Shown here in pieces: positions 43,254-51,611 of a DNA stretch of 64,000 bases. The position numbers were made by a program, and so were the translations under genes. Under the pieces are notes generated by a model. That model had not been told where the DNA came from. It searched no databases and was given only the letters and a program-made list of their open reading frames with translations. The DNA comes from Planctomyces sp. (GTDB lineage Bacteria > Planctomycetota > Planctomycetia > Planctomycetales > Planctomycetaceae). Each line of letters opens with the position of its first letter. The stretch's first letter is position 1. The DNA lies in assembly GCA_016795105.1 (NCBI GenBank), contig JAEUIH010000017.1:1-64000 (forward strand), written 5' to 3'.

Positions 43254-44039
43254 TCAGCCTTGTACCGGTTGCAACTTTCCCAGTGCAGCCAAAACACCGT
43301 CCCAAAGTCGCAGTCGACTTGTCATTGCCAAACGAGCGGCCCGAATGGCTTCGTCGATTGACTTTTCGGACTGTCCACAAATCCTATTGACCAGCTTTCG
43401 AGTCAACGGGCCATGCTGATCGGCATCAAGCTCAATATGCCGTTCGATGTAATACTTCAAACGAGGCACCGCCAGACCGGATGCTTCAAACCCCGCCAGA
43501 AGTCGCTGAAACATTTCCGGGATAACGTCTTCTCGTCCAAAACAGAACGCCGCCGCTACCTCAGACGCTGATCCCTGACTTGCCAGCTGAAATGTCAGAG
43601 TCACGAACTGGCGAACAGATTCCGGCATCGCAGTCGCCTGAAGCGCTTTTTCAAACTGCTGTTGAGTCCGCAGGCTGTTCACAAATGAAATGATGCTGGA
43701 AAGGGGCGCATCGACATCCTTCATGGCTTCCAGATAAAGTTCAAAGTGGCTGCAGTAACTTCCAAGGCCGTCCTGATCCGTCTCTTCACTCAGCACGATT
43801 TCGTTCACGAATCGAGTAAGTTCGGGATCCGACGGAGGCAGCCACGGAATTGTCATGGCCGACAATTCGTTCTGAAGACGTTTCAGCAGCCACATGAAGT
43901 CAAATACTGCAAACACATGGTGTGACATGAATGTTCGCAGTTGCTGCTGATCGGAAATCGAATGATACAAAGGGTGATTGACCAGTTGTTCTCTGAGATC
44001 CTGAGTCGCTGCGGAAATTGTATCAACCGGCGAATTCAT
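43254..44039 (-). CDS. DUF3050 protein (heme oxygenase-like fold)
   Basis: 261 residues, soluble and mostly helical. NHPLYHSISDQQQLRTFMSHHVFAVFDFMWLLKRLQ, EIVLSEETDQDGLGSYCSHFELYLEAM, AFCFGREDVIPEMFQRLL and YIERHIELDADQHGPLTRKLV are the DUF3050 blocks; the conserved His and Glu residues in these (for example HH in FMSHHVF and HIELDADQHG) would form a diiron or metal site in heme-oxygenase-like proteins. Function unproven. The ATG overlaps the stop of the upstream membrane protein by 4 bp. Confidence 0.85.
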   Translation of the reverse strand: MNSPVDTISAATQDLREQLVNHPLYHSISDQQQLRTFMSHHVFAVFDFMWLLKRLQNELSAMTIPWLPPSDPELTRFVNEIVLSEETDQDGLGSYCSHFELYLEAMKDVDAPLSSIISFVNSLRTQQQFEKALQATAMPESVRQFVTLTFQLASQGSASEVAAAFCFGREDVIPEMFQRLLAGFEASGLAVPRLKYYIERHIELDADQHGPLTRKLVNRICGQSEKSIDEAIRAARLAMTSRLRLWDGVLAALGKLQPVQG

Positions 44040-44467
44040 GGGCGTCTGAATCCATCAATAACAATGCGAGTAAATGGGTACCACCAAATCATATCGTTCA
44101 CTGGAATCAGCAGCAGCACATCGGCGGGAATTGTCCCCTGCCAAACTGTCCACAACAGACCAACCGGACCAAGAATCTTTGCAAGCAAGCCGACCAGAAC
44201 CATTAGACAGTGCCGTGAAGGATCAGACGATGCAACGCAGTAGCCGACTCCCATCAGCAAAACAATCAGGCCAGTGCCCTGCCAGAGAAAATCATCGTGC
44301 AATGGGGCGCCGAAGCCATAAACCAATGCTGACTTCGAAGGGAAAACGATGACAAAGATTCCCCAGACAGCACAGTGAATTCCGGATATCAACAGCGATA
44401 TTCGCTTCCACTGTTCGACCGGCCTGATTCGACTCCCTGATTCCGACGGAACGCCAGTTTCCATCAT
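44036..44467 (-). CDS. Small membrane protein
   Basis: 143 residues with four hydrophobic helices (about 23-43, 62-80, 88-108, 113-130). No domain I can name; it resembles short alkyl-hydroperoxide-like or DoxX-like planctomycete membrane proteins in size and layout only. The gene overlaps both neighbours by 4 bp (ATGA at each end), so it is made with the SDR-type protein and the DUF3050 protein. Confidence 0.75.
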   Translation of the reverse strand: MMETGVPSESGSRIRPVEQWKRISLLISGIHCAVWGIFVIVFPSKSALVYGFGAPLHDDFLWQGTGLIVLLMGVGYCVASSDPSRHCLMVLVGLLAKILGPVGLLWTVWQGTIPADVLLLIPVNDMIWWYPFTRIVIDGFRRP

Positions 44468-45366
44468 GCCAACTCATGTTCGAGGCAGGACTTCAAATCT
44501 GGATTTTGGAATTCAAATCCACTATCAAGCAGCCTCTTTGGAACAACTCTGGTACTTGCGAGGAGCAGGTCATTGGCCATCTCACCGAGAGCCAGTCGTG
44601 CTGCAAAGGCTGGCATCGGGAAAATCGCAGGACGATGAAGAACTCCGGCGAGCGTCTTCGTAAAATCGCGATTTGTCATTGGCTGAGGACTCACAGCATT
44701 CACGGGGCCTGAAATCGAAGGCGTCTGAACGCACCATGCCAAAACGCGAGTGAGGTCGTGAAGACCAATCCAGCTCCAGTATTGACGCCCGGAACCGATA
44801 ATTCCTCCAACGCCAAGCTTGAACGGGAGCAGCATCTTCGCTAATGCCCCACCCTGCGGGCTCAAAACAACTCCAATTCGCACTCGCACAACTCGAAGCC
44901 CCAGCGATTCAGCCGCAACTGCCTCCGCTTCCCATTCTCTACATACATCCGGCAGAAAACCTGACCCCGGACCTGCAGTTTCGTCAAGGACCTTGTCACC
45001 CTGATCCCCATATAGCCCGATCGCAGACGCACAAATCAGCGTGGATGGACGTTTCTTCAGACCTCGGAGAGAATTCACGATGCTTCGAGTCCCTGCGACT
45101 CGACTTGACCGAATTCTTGCCTTCAGTGCATCGTTCCACCGCCCGGCTGCAATGTTTTCTCCCGCGAGGTGCACAATCGTGTCTACAGATTCCAGACGTG
45201 CCGGGTTTGTGATCCCTTTGTCAGCGTCCCAGTGAATGCTGTCTTCATAACCCTCTGACTGTTTGCGGCTTAGAGCAAGAACTTTGTGGCCAGTCGCCTT
45301 CAGAAGACTGCAAAGTTCCTTTCCTACCAGTCCGGTAGCTCCGGAGACTGCGACTGTAGATGACAT
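44464..45366 (-). CDS. TIGR01777-family NAD(P)-binding epimerase-like protein
   Basis: 300 residues from the ATG at 45366. Rossmann motif VAVSGATGLVGKELCSLL at the N-terminus, IVHLAGENIAAGRWNDALKARIRSSRVAGTRSIV and SAIGLYGDQGDKVLDE are hallmarks of TIGR01777 (YfcH) proteins, and the C-terminal DUF1731-like region has NRDFTKTLAGVLHRPAIFPMPAFAARLALGEMA with the end GFEFQNPDLKSCLE. Cytoplasmic SDR fold of unknown substrate. It is the first gene of a three-gene overlapping operon. Confidence 0.92.
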   Translation of the reverse strand: MSSTVAVSGATGLVGKELCSLLKATGHKVLALSRKQSEGYEDSIHWDADKGITNPARLESVDTIVHLAGENIAAGRWNDALKARIRSSRVAGTRSIVNSLRGLKKRPSTLICASAIGLYGDQGDKVLDETAGPGSGFLPDVCREWEAEAVAAESLGLRVVRVRIGVVLSPQGGALAKMLLPFKLGVGGIIGSGRQYWSWIGLHDLTRVLAWCVQTPSISGPVNAVSPQPMTNRDFTKTLAGVLHRPAIFPMPAFAARLALGEMANDLLLASTRVVPKRLLDSGFEFQNPDLKSCLEHELA

Positions 45367-45493
45367 GCTGACGCTGCTTTCACGCTGATTCGGTAAACGA
45401 TGGAGCAAATCGATTCTGTCTGACACGACACTGACAGGGTTCTAGTCCCCGTCGTCGAAATTTCAATTCGTCCGACAGAACACTCCAGCAGTC

Positions 45494-46774
45494 TCAGGAT
45501 TCAACGGTTCGTCGGAGATCCGGATCATCCACTCGTTGAATCATCAGAGAGACGTTATGGCCACCAAAGCCAAAACTATTGTTCATTGCATATTTCACAT
45601 CTTTCCTGACGGCGTGATTCGGTGTGTAGTTCAAATCACAGGATGGATCAGGAGTCCGGTAGTTGATCGTGGGTGGAATTATCCCGGAGCTAAGCGCAAG
45701 ACAACAGGCCGACATTTCGATCGCGCAAGCCGCCCCAATCATGTGCCCCAGCATGCTTTTCGTCGAACTAATCTGCAATTTCGCTGCATCTGCGCCAAAA
45801 ATGGTCTTCAGAGCAACAGTCTCCATCGAATCGTTGTACTGAGTACTTGTCCCATGAGCATTGACATAAATTGAGTCCGCAATCTCTGCAGCATTCAAGC
45901 CTGCTTTACTGATCGCGGAATGGATTGCCTTGATGGCCTGTCGAGCATCCGGGTCCGGCTGGACAAGATGAAAAGCGTCCGTCGTGGATCGTCCCGAAAG
46001 CACTTCCGCCCATGCACGTCCTCCGCGTTTGCGTAAGTGCTCTTCCGTTTCAAAGATCAGCACGGAGGCACCTTCTGCCATGATGAATCCGCTGCGACCT
46101 GCATCAAATGGGCGCATAGATTCCTTCGGGCGGTCATTCATCCCACGGCACATCGCCTTCATGTTGACAAACGACGAAATTCCGAGTCGAGTGAGCGATG
46201 CTTCGGTGCCGCCGGTAATCACAAAATCCGCGTCCCCCCGTCGCAGATACTCCATGGCGTCAATCATCGCATGGCCGGACGAAGAGCAGGCGCTGCTTGT
46301 TGTGTAACAGGTTCCTCGAACACCAAACGCCAGACTCACGTTTCCCGGAGGAGCATTTGGCATCAGCATCGGAATTGTAAATGGACTGACGCGAGACGGC
46401 CCCTTGGTCAGAAGTCGCTCCATCTGAAACTCATACGTCTCAAGCCCGGCAAGTCCTGCTCCGAGAATCACGGCTGCGTTCTCACCAATATCCGACAAAG
46501 GCAAGCCGGCATCTTCGAGTGCCTCATAGGCTGCATGAACTGCAAACTGACTTGCACGGTCCATTTTGCGAGCGGATACCAGATCATTCACATTGATCCG
46601 AGCCTCGTTCATTCCGCGAACTTCGCCACCGATTGTGACTTCCATGTCACGAATGTCGTGTTCCATCAACTGGTCGATTCCGCAATCCCCCTGAGTCAGT
46701 CGATTCCAGAAGGTTTTACGATCATTCCCAAGACAACTTGTGACGCCAAGACCCGAAATAAAAATACGCTGCAT
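45494..46774 (-). CDS. Beta-ketoacyl-ACP synthase (FabF/KAS II-like)
   Basis: 426 residues from the ATG at 46774. The catalytic triad is intact: Cys163 in TSSACSSSGHAM, His307 in NAHGTST and His344 in KSMLGHMIGA, with Lys339. It condenses malonyl-ACP with an acyl-ACP in fatty acid or polyketide synthesis. It has no fabG, acpP or fabD beside it, unlike a housekeeping fabF, so it may serve a specialised lipid. A 127 bp gap separates it from the downstream operon. Confidence 0.93.
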   Translation of the reverse strand: MQRIFISGLGVTSCLGNDRKTFWNRLTQGDCGIDQLMEHDIRDMEVTIGGEVRGMNEARINVNDLVSARKMDRASQFAVHAAYEALEDAGLPLSDIGENAAVILGAGLAGLETYEFQMERLLTKGPSRVSPFTIPMLMPNAPPGNVSLAFGVRGTCYTTSSACSSSGHAMIDAMEYLRRGDADFVITGGTEASLTRLGISSFVNMKAMCRGMNDRPKESMRPFDAGRSGFIMAEGASVLIFETEEHLRKRGGRAWAEVLSGRSTTDAFHLVQPDPDARQAIKAIHSAISKAGLNAAEIADSIYVNAHGTSTQYNDSMETVALKTIFGADAAKLQISSTKSMLGHMIGAACAIEMSACCLALSSGIIPPTINYRTPDPSCDLNYTPNHAVRKDVKYAMNNSFGFGGHNVSLMIQRVDDPDLRRTVES

Positions 46775-47089
46775 GACACGAATTCCGAAAGTCCGTTTTT
46801 CCGAAGGATGTCGACACATTCGCCAACATCTCTGCGGGTAATGGGTGTTCCTGATGAACCGGGCCGAATGTCTCCCGACAGGGTGACGAACGACAGATCG
46901 CCCGGAATTCGCGTACTACAGCAAACATGGAGCGGACTTCAACCAATCGTGCGTTGAATCGACTAAAACACCCGGATTTCGCAGGAATTCGGCCGCAGCA
47001 CAGCAACAACGCCGCGTCCAGGGTGGCGCTGTCATGGTGCTGTGCGACGATGTGCTGTGTGCGGCCCATCCCTGTTCACATCAGCCGAT
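46775..47089. other. Intergenic stretch between ketosynthase and PEP-CTERM genes
   Basis: 315 bp with no supported gene. It contains the end region of the PEP-CTERM transcript and the promoter of the ketosynthase gene, both leftward. Open frames here lack ribosome sites and domains. No repeat or RNA structure was noticed. Confidence 0.45.
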
Positions 47090-47872
47090 TTACCGCATTC
47101 TCGACCGCAAAAACCGTCTGAAAATCAACATTCCGAACGCCCCCGGTAAGGATGCCAGAAATGTGGGCTCCGGAACCGCAGCAGGCGGACTGAGGTACCC
47201 ATCAACCAGAAATCCCCCAGCCGCCTCGTGATTTCCAACTCGCCATGTACCGCTGGTCTGCTCCGCCGCCGAACCATACAGCCGAAATTCAACTGCCACC
47301 GAAAGATCAAGAAATTCAGAAGGCAGGGCGAAATTGTGCAGCCGGACAAAATCGTTATCGGGCAGTTCAAACAAAGTTCCAGTGATTGACTCTGAAAACC
47401 CCGAAAGGCTGCTGCGGAGTTCCATACGCCGAGGTCCCGTCAATGATCGACGTTCACTGAAACTCATCGAAGTCACCGACATCCGCCGACCGCTTTCAGG
47501 CCCAATCGTGAACACAAAGTAGTCTGCCGCCGGATCCACGGCTCCTGTAGACCAGCCAGATGCGTTCATCGCCCCCGAGGCCGTCTGAGTCACCAAACCC
47601 GGACCGCGAGTAAAGCTGGATGCGGTCAGATCATCCGTGAGAAGGATCGGCGACACCGATGTCTGTGCACCTGTCGCAGTACTGAAATCATACAACACGA
47701 GCCCCGCCATACTCTGACTGGTGCTGACAAACACCATGACCAGAATGACAGCAAACGCAGACACGGTCGTCCGCATCAACTGCCACATCTCACGTCGCAG
47801 ACCGTTCGCGTTTTTTGAAAATCCACTGAATTTTTTGAAGCCGCTGTTGGTGAATATCCCCTGTTGAGACAT
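47090..47872 (-). CDS. PEP-CTERM sorting-domain exported protein
   Basis: 260 residues from the ATG at 47872 (AGGCGG 8-14 bases upstream; an ATG at 47890 is also possible). A signal anchor lies at about 35-55 (FAVILVMVFVSTSQSMA). The C-terminus has VPEP followed by a hydrophobic stretch (FLASLPGAFGMLIF) and an Arg-rich end, the exosortase sorting signal. The mature part is a secreted, mostly beta domain (SVTSMSFSERRSLTGPRRMEL). The exosortase itself is not in the window, so it must be elsewhere in the genome. Confidence 0.85.
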   Translation of the reverse strand: MSQQGIFTNSGFKKFSGFSKNANGLRREMWQLMRTTVSAFAVILVMVFVSTSQSMAGLVLYDFSTATGAQTSVSPILLTDDLTASSFTRGPGLVTQTASGAMNASGWSTGAVDPAADYFVFTIGPESGRRMSVTSMSFSERRSLTGPRRMELRSSLSGFSESITGTLFELPDNDFVRLHNFALPSEFLDLSVAVEFRLYGSAAEQTSGTWRVGNHEAAGGFLVDGYLSPPAAVPEPTFLASLPGAFGMLIFRRFLRSRMR

Positions 47873-47917
47873 TGTTTTGTCCGCCTGCATCTAAATGCCG
47901 CGTCTGGGTATATGCGG

Positions 47918-47946
47918 GTGATATAAACCACACACCCTAATGTCAA
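47918..47946 (-). promoter_or_regulatory. Probable promoter of the PEP-CTERM gene
   Basis: On the minus strand TTGACA (47941-47946) is a perfect -35 hexamer. TATCAC (47918-47923) with a 17-base spacer, or TATATC (47920-47925) with 15, is the -10 candidate. It lies just upstream of the start codon region and just after a hairpin that ends the previous transcript. Confidence 0.5.
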
Positions 47947-47950
47947 TATC

Positions 47951-47986
47951 GGCTGTCTGAATTTTTCAAAAAGAATTTAGGCAGCC
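47951..47986. terminator. 16 bp hairpin between DUF1501 and PEP-CTERM genes
   Basis: Arms 47951-47966 and 47971-47986 around a CAAA loop pair over 16 positions, with three G-T wobbles on the plus-strand RNA (13 Watson-Crick pairs). The wobbles favour folding of plus-strand RNA. It sits 19 bp after the DUF1501 stop, so it probably ends that leftward transcript. Confidence 0.6.
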
Positions 47987-48004
47987 ATGACGCCGGGCCG
48001 CGTC

Positions 48005-49504
48005 CTAAATCAGATCGTGCAAAACATGCCCATGCACATCGGTCAGCCTGCGGTCAACACCATCGTGGCGAACGGTCAGTTTCTGATGATCGATTCCGAG
48101 CAGATGCAGAACCGTCGCATGAATATCATAGACACGAGTCGGGTTGTCTCGATCCAGCGGCTTGTATCCCCATTCATCGGAAGGGCCATAGGAGACGCCG
48201 CCTCGAATTCCTCCTCCACAAAGCCAGTTTGTAAAGACATACGGGTTGTGATCCCTCCCCCTGCCTCCCTGACTCGACGGCATTCTGCCAAACTCTGTAG
48301 TCCACAAAATCACAGTGTCTTCAAGCAGCCCTCGCTGCTTTAAGTCGCGAATCAGGGCCGCTGTCCCAACCGCCATCCCCATCGCCAGCGGAAAGTGATC
48401 TCGCTCCAGATCTTCATGGCTATCCCAGTTGCGGCGAGGAAAACTATTATCGTTGCCCGACCAAATCTGAACAAATCGCACACCTCGCTCAATCAGCCGT
48501 CTGGCAATCAGACATTTCCTTCCAAAGTACTCAGCCTCCTCTTCCGGGTTGATTGACTCCGGCCAGGTTTTTCCGGATGTATCAAGCCCATACATTCGCA
48601 GGGTCGCTTCGCTTTCCTGAGCAAGATCAAACGCCTCTGGTGCACTCAACTGCATTCGAGCAGCAAGCTCATAGGACTGAATTCTTGACGTGAGTCGGGA
48701 ATCACCGGGATGCTGATCGGCCCAGCCACTATTCAGTGTCTTCAGCAACTGTAGCCCATCCCGATCCGATTCTTTTGTAATGAACTGAGCCGTTGCGTGC
48801 AGATCGTCAATGGGGTTCTTTCGCTGGGGAAAGATCGTGGTGCCCTGAACACTTGCCGGAAGAAATGCGGAACTCCAGTTCCTCGGGCCGTTGCTCGCAT
48901 AACCTCGATGATCCGGCAGGACCACGAAAGTCGGCAGATTGGCATTGATGGATCCCAGTGCATAGCTGACCCAGGCTCCCATCCCGGGAAACCCTGGACG
49001 CTCAAAGCCCGTCGCCTGGAGATAAGTTGCCTGGCTGTGAACTCCTGTACGTCCCGTCATATTGTGGACAAAGGCGATTTCATCAATGACATTGCCGAGT
49101 GGAGCCACAGCGCTGCTGATCGCCTTACCGGATTGTCCGTACCGGGAGAACGGAAACGGTGACTTCATCCATGGCCCGAGTCCATTCTGGAATGCTTCCA
49201 CATGTTCGCCAAAATCGGACGCTTCGCCGTGATGAGCTTCAAGAAATGGCTTGTGATCCCACAGGTCGATATGACTCGCAGCACCTCCCATAAACAACTG
49301 TATCACTCGTTTTGCACGAGCCGGGTGATGCAGCTTCTTTAATACCCCCCCCGTTGCTGATCCGACTTGATTCTGCATCGACGAGTCATCAATTGCATTT
49401 GCTTCGTGCAGCATCGCTGAAAGCGCAACCGCGCCAAAACCATTTGCAGAGTCCCACAGGAAATGCCGACGCGAATGCTCGTGGGTTTTATGATCGCTGT
49501 TCAC
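48005..49504 (-). CDS. DUF1501 exported protein (second copy)
   Basis: 499 residues with a twin-arginine signal (SRRHFLWDSANGFGAVALSAML). DUF1501 blocks: KRVIQLFMGGAASHIDLWDHKPFLEAHHGE, FPGMGAWVSYALGS, LIARRLIERGVRFVQIWSGNDNSFPRRNWDSHEDLERDH, LWTTEFGRMPSSQGGRGRDHNPY and HATVLHLLGIDHQKLT. Unlike the copy at 11694-13076 it has no DUF1549/1553 gene beside it. It is the last gene before a strong hairpin. Confidence 0.9.
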   Translation of the reverse strand: MNSDHKTHEHSRRHFLWDSANGFGAVALSAMLHEANAIDDSSMQNQVGSATGGVLKKLHHPARAKRVIQLFMGGAASHIDLWDHKPFLEAHHGEASDFGEHVEAFQNGLGPWMKSPFPFSRYGQSGKAISSAVAPLGNVIDEIAFVHNMTGRTGVHSQATYLQATGFERPGFPGMGAWVSYALGSINANLPTFVVLPDHRGYASNGPRNWSSAFLPASVQGTTIFPQRKNPIDDLHATAQFITKESDRDGLQLLKTLNSGWADQHPGDSRLTSRIQSYELAARMQLSAPEAFDLAQESEATLRMYGLDTSGKTWPESINPEEEAEYFGRKCLIARRLIERGVRFVQIWSGNDNSFPRRNWDSHEDLERDHFPLAMGMAVGTAALIRDLKQRGLLEDTVILWTTEFGRMPSSQGGRGRDHNPYVFTNWLCGGGIRGGVSYGPSDEWGYKPLDRDNPTRVYDIHATVLHLLGIDHQKLTVRHDGVDRRLTDVHGHVLHDLI

Positions 49505-49755
49505 AACGAAAGCCTCCGCCTCACCTCATTTGGAACTCGGTGCCGATTCATGCCTCGGCTCAACCTGTATTCTTGTCGACTTCACCAAAAAAAGGCAGCG
49601 TTTTTCGGCCAATTTGCTTCTCGATGCTGAGAAGTTCAAACCCATTCCTGACATAGTGCACGCCCCCATGTTGACAACTTTCGCCGTTCAGGCGATCACT
49701 TGAGCCAGCAGGAAATTATTGTTCCCAGTCGTCCTGAGTTTCAGGGATTCCTCCC

Positions 49756-50655
49756 ATGTCCAATTCCTTCCACCAGCCTCCGGTGAATCCCGGCAACGGA
49801 GTGGAAGGTCCGGACGCGGGACTGTCGCAGCAGCATTCCGTTCCAAACTCCGAAGTGGCCGGAACAGGCATTGATCGATGGTTGCTGGGACGTCTGCTTC
49901 CAACTCTGCTTGGAGCCTGTTCTCTGCTCTATGCGGTGACTCTGATCTATCATGTGAGCGTTCCGGAAAATTCCGGAGAGCAAATCGCTATCCTCGAACA
50001 TTGTCGACAGCTCTGCCTGAAAGCCGGTCTTCTGTCAAACAGTCCGGCCGGCGAAGAATTTCCGACCTATGTGACTTCGACTGGAAACAGGCCGTTGTCC
50101 ACGGCACTTAATGCCATTCTCTCAGACCCCGCTGTTCCAAAGTATGCATCAGAAGAGCACCCTCTCCTGGGACACAAGGCGCCCGACTTTCTTTTGACGG
50201 ACCCCGAAGGCATGTCGCATTCACTGAGTGAATTCACCAGTGGCGGCCCCGTCCTTGTTGTCTTCAATTATGGCTATTCATGTGAACATTGTGTTGAACA
50301 ACTCAAAGCCCTCCAGGAAGACATTCACTTCTTCGCGGAACTGGGGGCATCGATCGTAACCCTCAGCAGTGAGTCACCCGAATCATCACTTGACGCATTT
50401 TCAAAATTTGGTCGATTCGATTTCCAGGTGCTGTACGATCAGGCTGACCAGGTCGCCTCGCAATATGGCTGCTACTCCACCCCTACCCTGTCGTCTGAAG
50501 AAACTCGGCAACACGGCACTTTCCTGATCGACGCATCGGGTCATGTAATGTGGGCCTATCGAGGTCAACTGCCATTTGCTCAAAACCGCAGTCTTCTGAA
50601 ACAGATCGCTGCGTTGACCCAACAGGATTCGGACGTTGTTGCCAGCAACCCCTGA
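49756..50655 (+). CDS. Membrane-anchored redoxin (AhpC/TSA-like)
   Basis: 299 residues. A cytoplasmic N-terminal tail of about 40 residues, one membrane helix (about 42-65, LLGRLLPTLLGACSLLYAVTLIY), a linker, and a thioredoxin-fold domain from about 140: LGHKAPDFLLTDPEGMSHSLSEF, VFNYGYSCEHCVEQLKALQEDI (CEHC, a CxxC active site) and GTFLIDASGHVMWAYRGQ. Probably a periplasmic thiol-disulfide or peroxide-reducing protein. Divergent from the DUF1501 gene and convergent with the diguanylate cyclase gene. Confidence 0.85.
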   Translation: MSNSFHQPPVNPGNGVEGPDAGLSQQHSVPNSEVAGTGIDRWLLGRLLPTLLGACSLLYAVTLIYHVSVPENSGEQIAILEHCRQLCLKAGLLSNSPAGEEFPTYVTSTGNRPLSTALNAILSDPAVPKYASEEHPLLGHKAPDFLLTDPEGMSHSLSEFTSGGPVLVVFNYGYSCEHCVEQLKALQEDIHFFAELGASIVTLSSESPESSLDAFSKFGRFDFQVLYDQADQVASQYGCYSTPTLSSEETRQHGTFLIDASGHVMWAYRGQLPFAQNRSLLKQIAALTQQDSDVVASNP

Positions 50656-50660
50656 TCGAA

Positions 50661-51608
50661 CTACCTGATCTGAGAATCCCTCAATCCAGCCTGCACGTTG
50701 TTTCTTCCCGCAGCTTTCGCCGCATACAGCAGATGATCGGCTGCGGAAAGCAATTGATCCACGGTCGGACAAATCGTACTCTCAGGCGAAAGTGCAGTCA
50801 CCCCAATGCTGCACGTGACAGGGATTTCTCCGGCCTGTGTGACAAACGGGTGGGATGATATCACAAGCCGAATCCGTTCTGCCATTCGTCGAGCTTCTTC
50901 AATTGCCATCGACTCAACGAGTACAAGAAATTCTTCGCCGCCCAACCTTGCCAGAACATCTCCCTGCCGAAGGCATCCGCGAATCCGCTCACAGAAGATC
51001 CTCAGGACTTCGTCTCCGGTCAGATGGCCGTGAGAATCATTGATCACCTTGAAGTGGTCGATATCCATCAGGATGATACACAGGCCTGACTGTTGACGAA
51101 TCGATCGCAAAACGCCCTGCTCCAATGCCGGAATCAAATACGCTCGATTGAATGCATTCGTCAGTGGATCACGCGTCATCAGTTCATGAACAACAGCGTG
51201 GTACTGGGCTTCCTCATCGATTGATGACATGAATTTCAGAATCGTATTACCAAGTCGAATCAGCTCGCCGCCTTTGAGCCGTCGACGATCCTGAACGATC
51301 TCATCATCGACATAAGTCCCGTTTGTGCTCCCCAGATCGATGACGAGATAACCTTGTTCGTCAGCATCGATCGCAGCATGAGTTCGGGATGCGGCATTGT
51401 CTTCAAGTGTCACATCGCAGGAAAGGTCACGCCCCATGAGCGTTCTGCGACTGCTTAGTCGAATCATCTCTGCATTGACTCTTGCAGGATAGATCTGCAA
51501 CAGACACCCTCGGCCCGGATGGACCGACTCGGGAAAAAGCTGAGGCATCCCGGATGCATGAGTTTCTGCAAGCGATTTAGGAATCGGCTGCTGTGACGGC
51601 TTTCCCAT
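50661..51608 (-). CDS. Diguanylate cyclase with FHA domain
   Basis: 315 residues, soluble. FHA domain (about 38-128) with MGRDLSCDVTLEDNAASRTHAAID and IDLGSTNGTYVDD, which binds phosphothreonine. GGDEF domain (about 145-310) with MDIDHFKVINDSHGH and active-site GGEEF at residues 223-227, and an intact inhibitory RxxD (RQGD, 214-217). It should make cyclic di-GMP under phospho-dependent control. The gene starts 3 bp after the stop of the ATPase gene, so the two share an operon. Confidence 0.94.
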   Translation of the reverse strand: MGKPSQQPIPKSLAETHASGMPQLFPESVHPGRGCLLQIYPARVNAEMIRLSSRRTLMGRDLSCDVTLEDNAASRTHAAIDADEQGYLVIDLGSTNGTYVDDEIVQDRRRLKGGELIRLGNTILKFMSSIDEEAQYHAVVHELMTRDPLTNAFNRAYLIPALEQGVLRSIRQQSGLCIILMDIDHFKVINDSHGHLTGDEVLRIFCERIRGCLRQGDVLARLGGEEFLVLVESMAIEEARRMAERIRLVISSHPFVTQAGEIPVTCSIGVTALSPESTICPTVDQLLSAADHLLYAAKAAGRNNVQAGLRDSQIR

Positions 51609-51611
51609 GAA

